Source: Hahella sp. (lineage in GTDB: Bacteria > Pseudomonadota > Gammaproteobacteria > Pseudomonadales > Oleiphilaceae). Taken from it: 64,000 bases of DNA. A program made the translations under genes and the position numbers. Location of the stretch: contig JANQMN010000073.1 of NCBI GenBank assembly GCA_028280065.1, forward strand, positions 40,759-104,758, given 5' to 3'. Positions 62,786-64,000 of this stretch are shown piece after piece (the stretch's first letter is position 1; every line of letters starts with the position of its first letter). The notes beneath the pieces are model-generated. The model had not been told where the DNA came from, did no database searches, and was given only the letters and a program-made list of their open reading frames with translations.

Positions 62786-64000
62786 GGCTTTTCCTCTGTT
62801 TGGGTGCTGGGAACGATGGGGCAGGTGTGTTCAGCGGTTTCACCTACCACCGGTTGAAACGCCAATTGAATCCGGGGCGGTTGGCCCTGCTCGCAGCGCA
62901 GACTGGCGCTGAAGTGGCTGCGGTCTCCGACTTCGTTTCGCCAGTGATAAGCCGGTAGCAGTTCCACCGGACCATCAGCGTTGTTGCATAGGGATTCGAG
63001 TTGGCTAGCTGAATAATAGTCGCTGATGACAGCGCCCGCCGCACCCATGCCATGATTGACGCTGCCACAACCTACCGGCGTTCCGTCAATGTTCTGGCAC
63101 TGCTTCTCGCCCCATATCCAGGCCAGTTCGACGGTTCCTATCCAGGTAGGATCTTGTGCTTCGAGCCGGCAGCTTTGCCGGATGTCGATCCCGAGTGTTT
63201 GGAGTTGGTCGCGCTTGAGGCCGAACCAATTTTCGGGGGACGGCAGACCGTTAGGCCGGTTGGTAAGCAGCTCGCCCGGCAGGGAGCAGGTTTTCCGGTG
63301 TTGCGCGGTCTCCAGTTCGATCTGTTTAGGCTGGTCGTTCCGGCAATCCAGATAAGCCGTTTGACCCTTCCAATCAGCCAGCACGATACGGCCATTTCGT
63401 TGTTCGGCACAGCTGCGTTTGAGGCGGGCGAAGTTCAGGGGCTCGTTGGCTTTCTTACCTTGCTTGGGGTGCTGCGGATCGCAGAAAAAAATATCGGCGC
63501 CGTACTCAGGGCCGTCGAGGGGCAGATAGTAGGCGTCTGAAAGGGCCGCCATCCGTTCCCCGGTAACCAGACCAAAGGCCCGGCTTTCGGTTTTCAGCAG
63601 GCAGGCTTGCTGGCTATCTATCGCCAGTTTTGTTCGCTGTTGCGCCGTGATGCCGCACCAGTAACCGGGGTCCGGTAGCTCTGCTTTTCCGGCAGTTGGC
63701 GGCTTTTCGGCGGGCGCTATCAGGTATCCTATCGCCAGGGCGAGCACCAGGCCGCCTATGCCGACGAAGGCGAGCCAGTAGGTTCTTTTTGGTAATCGGG
63801 GCGGAGGAGACGGAGAGGCAGTTTTTGGCGTTAACGCCTCCGCAGCAGTCGTTGCAGGCGTATCTTCGGTGGCGTCCGCAGCGGGTGGAGCTTGCGCCGC
63901 AGTGGCGGCAGGCTCTGCCACCACCTGGGAAACGGATTTCAGCAGCCGGTAGCCTTTTTTAGGGATCGTTTCGATGTACTCAGGCGCTTCGCTGCTGTCG
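62782..64000 (-). CDS. ToxR/CadC-like membrane transcription regulator (5' end outside window)
   Basis: The frame is open to the window edge (406 codons visible). The first visible residues, EYIETIPKKGYRLL, are the C-terminal wing of the OmpR/CadC DNA-binding domain. A Pro/Ala-rich linker, one membrane helix (YWLAFVGIGGLVLALAIGYLI) and a periplasmic domain with about 12 cysteines (WCGITA, CLLKT, FFCDPQ, CSLPGE) follow. This is the ToxR/CadC build: DNA binding inside, sensing outside. An internal GTG at 63924 is not the start. The small periplasmic protein after it may act as its ToxS-like partner. Confidence 0.82.
   Translation of the reverse strand, partial: DSSEAPEYIETIPKKGYRLLKSVSQVVAEPAATAAQAPPAADATEDTPATTAAEALTPKTASPSPPPRLPKRTYWLAFVGIGGLVLALAIGYLIAPAEKPPTAGKAELPDPGYWCGITAQQRTKLAIDSQQACLLKTESRAFGLVTGERMAALSDAYYLPLDGPEYGADIFFCDPQHPKQGKKANEPLNFARLKRSCAEQRNGRIVLADWKGQTAYLDCRNDQPKQIELETAQHRKTCSLPGELLTNRPNGLPSPENWFGLKRDQLQTLGIDIRQSCRLEAQDPTWIGTVELAWIWGEKQCQNIDGTPVGCGSVNHGMGAAGAVISDYYSASQLESLCNNADGPVELLPAYHWRNEVGDRSHFSASLRCEQGQPPRIQLAFQPVVGETAEHTCPIVPSTQTEEKP

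Noticed and set aside
1..64000. CRISPR arrays, tRNA and rRNA genes
   Set aside because: None recognised on reading; the short repeats found have two or three copies without spacers. A tRNA scan was not possible.

Overview
The window looks like part of a gammaproteobacterial chromosome of middling G+C. Supporting markers are a TrmA-type tRNA methyltransferase, FbpABC, class II fumarase in a FagA-like context, a two-subunit bacterioferritin, nickel superoxide dismutase, RND efflux, a TonB-dependent receptor and a YfiR/GGDEF-EAL pair. Genus cannot be fixed from the sequence. No tRNA or rRNA gene was recognised, and both ends cut a gene.

Bases 1 to about 22,500 form an iron homeostasis island. 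A leftward operon (1-3688) encodes a P1B-type ATPase lacking a CPx motif, with four small hydrophobic or proline-rich proteins. It resembles ferrosome (fez) gene clusters, which build iron-storage organelles. A second leftward operon (3989-10538) runs feoA, feoB, a Cys-rich FeoB-associated peptide, an ABC ATPase with unusual catalytic residues, its permease, a DUF4857-like protein and an AstE/M14-like enzyme. Rightward follow three secreted or membrane-anchored proteins with predicted mature N-terminal histidines, nickel SOD and its protease SodX. Next come a leftward Fur-box-headed set (TPR protein, FagA-like protein, iron-free fumarase FumC), two bacterioferritin subunits with complementary active sites, and the ferric transporter FbpA/FbpB/FbpC. 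Candidate Fur boxes recur throughout (about 10606, 12426, 16743, 18270, 22453, 46252, 46310). Together these genes take up Fe(II) and Fe(III), store iron in two ways, and replace iron enzymes with iron-free ones during starvation.

Bases 22,600 to 39,700 are accessory DNA: topoisomerase III, a broken phd-vapC module, and a type I restriction-modification locus. That locus carries an extra one-domain S-like protein, a DUF1016 nuclease and a YgjP-like metalloprotease, behind a promoter flanked by two matching palindromes. After it come a decayed rhuM, another decayed gene, two copies of a degenerate repeat, and a putative membrane effector/immunity pair whose effector is interrupted by an in-frame TGA. 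trmA lies between the repeat copies.

Bases 39,800 to 64,000 hold a TauE/SafE transporter, an RND efflux pair, a Fur-box-headed divergent locus (membrane protein; DUF2325 protein), a TonB-dependent receptor facing a YfiR/GGDEF-EAL pair, and a LysR regulator. There follow an HPF/BI-1/DUF533 operon, a light-response-like group (photolyase-like protein, MerR regulator, divergent sigma factor), a Zur-like regulator, a DKNYY-repeat protein, and the end of a ToxR/CadC-like membrane regulator running off the window.
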